A stretch of DNA of 64,000 nucleotides, taken from Drosophila miranda. Lineage: Eukaryota > Arthropoda > Insecta > Diptera > Drosophilidae. Position numbers and translations under genes: made by a program. The stretch covers positions 18,830,001 through 18,894,000 of the forward strand of contig NC_046676.1 in NCBI RefSeq assembly GCF_003369915.1. The letters run 5' to 3'. The notes under the pieces are model-generated. The model saw only the letters and a list, made by a program, of their open reading frames with translations, did no database searches and was not told where the DNA came from. The first letter of the stretch is position 1. Each line of letters opens with the position of its first letter. Below, in pieces: positions 62,101 through 64,000 of the stretch.

Positions 62101-62738
62101 ACCGCCAACGCTACCGATGTGCTACCGAGCGCGAATTCGCACAGGCTTTCTCCAGTTGCTGACAGGCAGCCATTGTTATGGCCGCTCTCGTGGATAGTGT
62201 TGTTGTTGTGGATGTTGTTGTGAGTGTGGGTGACATTTTGGCAGGCATTGCCGACACTGCAATTGAACAGTTTTTGCAGGGCCGTTGCTGCCGGTGAACA
62301 CATTGTGGTTGACATTGATGTAGCGACAGGATTTACGTAGTTTGAAGCGCATCCTCCACCAGCTCCCGTTCTCGTGGCCGTTCTCCCTGCCGCTGTTGTG
62401 GCACTGCCAAAAGTTTTGAATTTATGCTGCACACCCACACCCGCAGCACTCGTGGAGCAAGTTGCCTCAATTGGATTCGCTGGCGCTCCACCCGCTGCTC
62501 GGCCCTGGCTGCCATTTATTTCACGCTTTGTTGCCGCATATGTGCCCAAGTCCTGCCAAGGCAAGACAGAGTAGGAGACACGGTTGGACAGTTAGGCGGA
62601 GACGCAAGAGAGACAAAGGAGTTTAGGACCCACATGCGGGCTCTACTACGGAAAACTTACCCCATATGCATTATAGCTGGCATTAAGCACATAAATGGAG
62701 GAGTTCTGATTGCTGCACTGATAGACCATGTCGTCCAT
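59150..62738 (-). CDS. Low-complexity protein with a Sprouty-like cysteine cluster
   Basis: Four exons (62661-62738, 61894-62552, 59609-60035, 59150-59530) join in frame to 514 residues. The start MDDMVYQCSNQNSSIYVLNA follows a leader acceptor at 62747. Residues 30-380 are low complexity: Ala/Gly/Thr-rich, an Asn/His run (HTHNNIHNNNTIHE), a basic KKTKFLKFLEEEKWR segment, Gly/Thr repeats and Gln-rich stretches. At 376-387 is C-x2-C-x2-C-x-C-x2-C (CSLCDNCRCLDC), the opening pattern of the Sprouty/Spred cysteine domain. It is followed directly by a very acidic Tyr-rich segment (SGYFDCDDDDESY, DDEYEDYDYS) and a C-terminus with a further cysteine motif (CYAVDCQQNC). The full Sprouty domain is not there. 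I do not recognise the gene; a signalling adaptor is only a guess. The intron 60036-61893 is 1.86 kb and empty. Confidence 0.7.
60036..61893. other. Intron of the cysteine-cluster gene
   Basis: 1.86 kb with no ORF or RNA gene that I can support. The acceptor at 60036-60038 has only a modest pyrimidine tract, making it the weakest join in this gene. Confidence 0.5.
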
Positions 62739-62745
62739 TGTTTGG

Positions 62746-64000
62746 GCTAGAGAGAGAGAGACAGAGAGGAGGAAAGAATAATAGCGCAAGAGAGAGTGAG
62801 ATTTTCATAAAATTATGCAAATGTAACAGTCAAATCAAACAGCAGCAGAAGGCGCCTCCATGGTATACCAACAATAAGGTAAGTCAGTTCAAGAGAGCGG
62901 ACTCTGCTCACGAGCTGAACTGCCTTACCTTACTATTAGCATACCTTTGGTGCCTCTATCTCCCATCTCCATCTCCTGCTCGTCTTCAGCTGTGGGAGGG
63001 GGAGTAGAGCTAAGAGGCGCGGGCAAAGTGAAAATTTAATTTAAATTCTTATTGCTGCTGATTGTTCATGTATTGGTGCTTTTATTTATTGCTGCCTTAC
63101 ACATTGAACTTTCAATAAATTTGGTTTCTGCTGCTGCTGCTGCTGCGCCGTCACAGCTCTGCGACAGCTGGCGTCCGGGCAGCGGTTTCTGGGCAGAGGC
63201 GGAAAGTGTTGATTTCTGTGAAGGATGATGGATCCCGTCCAGCTCCCGCTGCTGCTGGTGGTGGCAATCCAAGCTACAATTACCACCGCTGTACACGTCC
63301 AATTGAAGCGGAAATTTATGCGGCTGCTGGAGCGTGTAAACGTTGACGGAGCGTTTATCCTCGCCACCGCTGCTGCTCTTCTGCCTCCTCCCGCTGCCGG
63401 AGCTGAGCCAGCTCGTTAGCCACAGGGATTGGAAATCTTGAAACGAAAAAAAAGAAAAACATAAGCAAATTGTGTTCCACTTTCTTTTGTGTTTTTTACG
63501 CCCAGATTTTGTCCGGTCCACGCACATTCAACTCCAGTTGTGGAGATGCGGAGGCATCGAAGAGAGAACGACTGCCTGGGCAGGCATGATAAAATTTCGT
63601 TTGAAAGGCAAGTTCATTGAAATGAACAGCCGCCTGCCGCAGTCCCAACCCGCCCCCCCACCACGTGGCCAACACGCAAAATAATCAAAATAATCCTTTT
63701 TTTGTTGGGATGGCTCTGGGCTTAGTTACGGAATCCGGATGGGACCGGACCCCTCTATTGCTGGCTTTGGAGAGATTGTTGTTGGGCTTAGTCCGGCGAT
63801 TGTTTTCAGCTTGCAACAATTCTCACAATTGCGCCCCAATATACGCAATTTAATTGTTGTTGCCGGTTGCCGGTTGCCGGGACAATGCGCCCAACGCAAC
63901 GCATAACCATGAATCATGAAACTGTAATCCCTGGATGAGTGTGAACAATAATTGAAATGAAAATATGGCTCCGCACAATTGAAACGCCATCTATTATTAG
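62746..64000. other. Upstream intron and leader region of the cysteine-cluster gene
   Basis: A CT-rich acceptor (cta at 62747-62749 on the plus strand) implies at least one upstream noncoding exon. The region has a CTG/CAG run (63127-63149) and a 153-codon minus ORF (63066-63527) that is probably UTR or chance. The first exon and promoter may lie outside the window. Confidence 0.45.

Noticed and set aside
63066-63527. 153-codon minus ORF at the right end with a poly-Ala run
   Set aside because: Poly-Ala arises from a CTG/CAG repeat; no join to the downstream start exon is needed and the composition is UTR-like.

Overview
This is nuclear DNA of a fly of the genus Drosophila. Genes are small and dense, most introns are 55-150 bp with GT..AG ends, and products read as orthologues of known Drosophila proteins (uri, Fcp1, Start1, SIFamide, piopio, ATP synthase f, Samtor, Adck1). 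Their grouping suggests Muller element C (the right arm of D. melanogaster chromosome 2, distal end). Spacers and SIFamide residues differ from what I recall of D. melanogaster, so another species is likely; an obscura-group fly is a guess. All exon joins below were worked out by hand from splice consensus and reading-frame continuity.

Layout. 1-17.3 kb is packed with housekeeping genes: the 3' half of Znf598 (+), uri (+), Fcp1 (-), a PPWD1-type cyclophilin/WD40 gene (+), Start1 (+), the neuropeptide gene SIFa (-) and a Tex9-like coiled-coil gene (-). Fcp1 and the PPWD1 gene share a 218 bp divergent promoter; uri/Fcp1 and Start1/SIFa end tail to tail. 17.3-35.2 kb is sparse: 10 kb of noncoding DNA with simple repeats, then piopio (+), a ZP-domain membrane protein with introns of 0.7-3.4 kb. 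36-53.5 kb is dense again: a secreted C-type-lectin-like protein (+), ATPsynF (-), a Myb/SANT-like protein (+), a calaxin-like EF-hand protein (+), Samtor (+), a ZAD/C2H2 zinc-finger protein (-), a 58-codon basic small ORF (+), a COG4339-like HD-family protein that seems to have lost its HD pair (+), a Zc3h12a/N4BP1-type NYN ribonuclease (+), and a minus-strand PPxY membrane-protein gene with two alternative first-exon sets whose intron holds Adck1 on the opposite strand. 53.5-59.1 kb has no convincing gene. 59.15-62.74 kb (-) encodes a 514-residue low-complexity protein with a short Sprouty-like cysteine cluster; its 5' leader probably continues to the window edge.

These are mostly independent genes. 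Loose themes are transcription and quality control (Fcp1, uri, Znf598), nutrient sensing (Samtor; URI family), mitochondria (ATPsynF, Adck1) and apical matrix (piopio). There is no bacterial-style operon, CRISPR array or clear retroelement. The least explained items are the dual-promoter PPxY gene, the HD-like probable pseudoenzyme, the cysteine-cluster protein, the basic small ORF, the paired palindromes in the likely Start1 leader, and a short inverted-repeat element near 38.2-38.4 kb.
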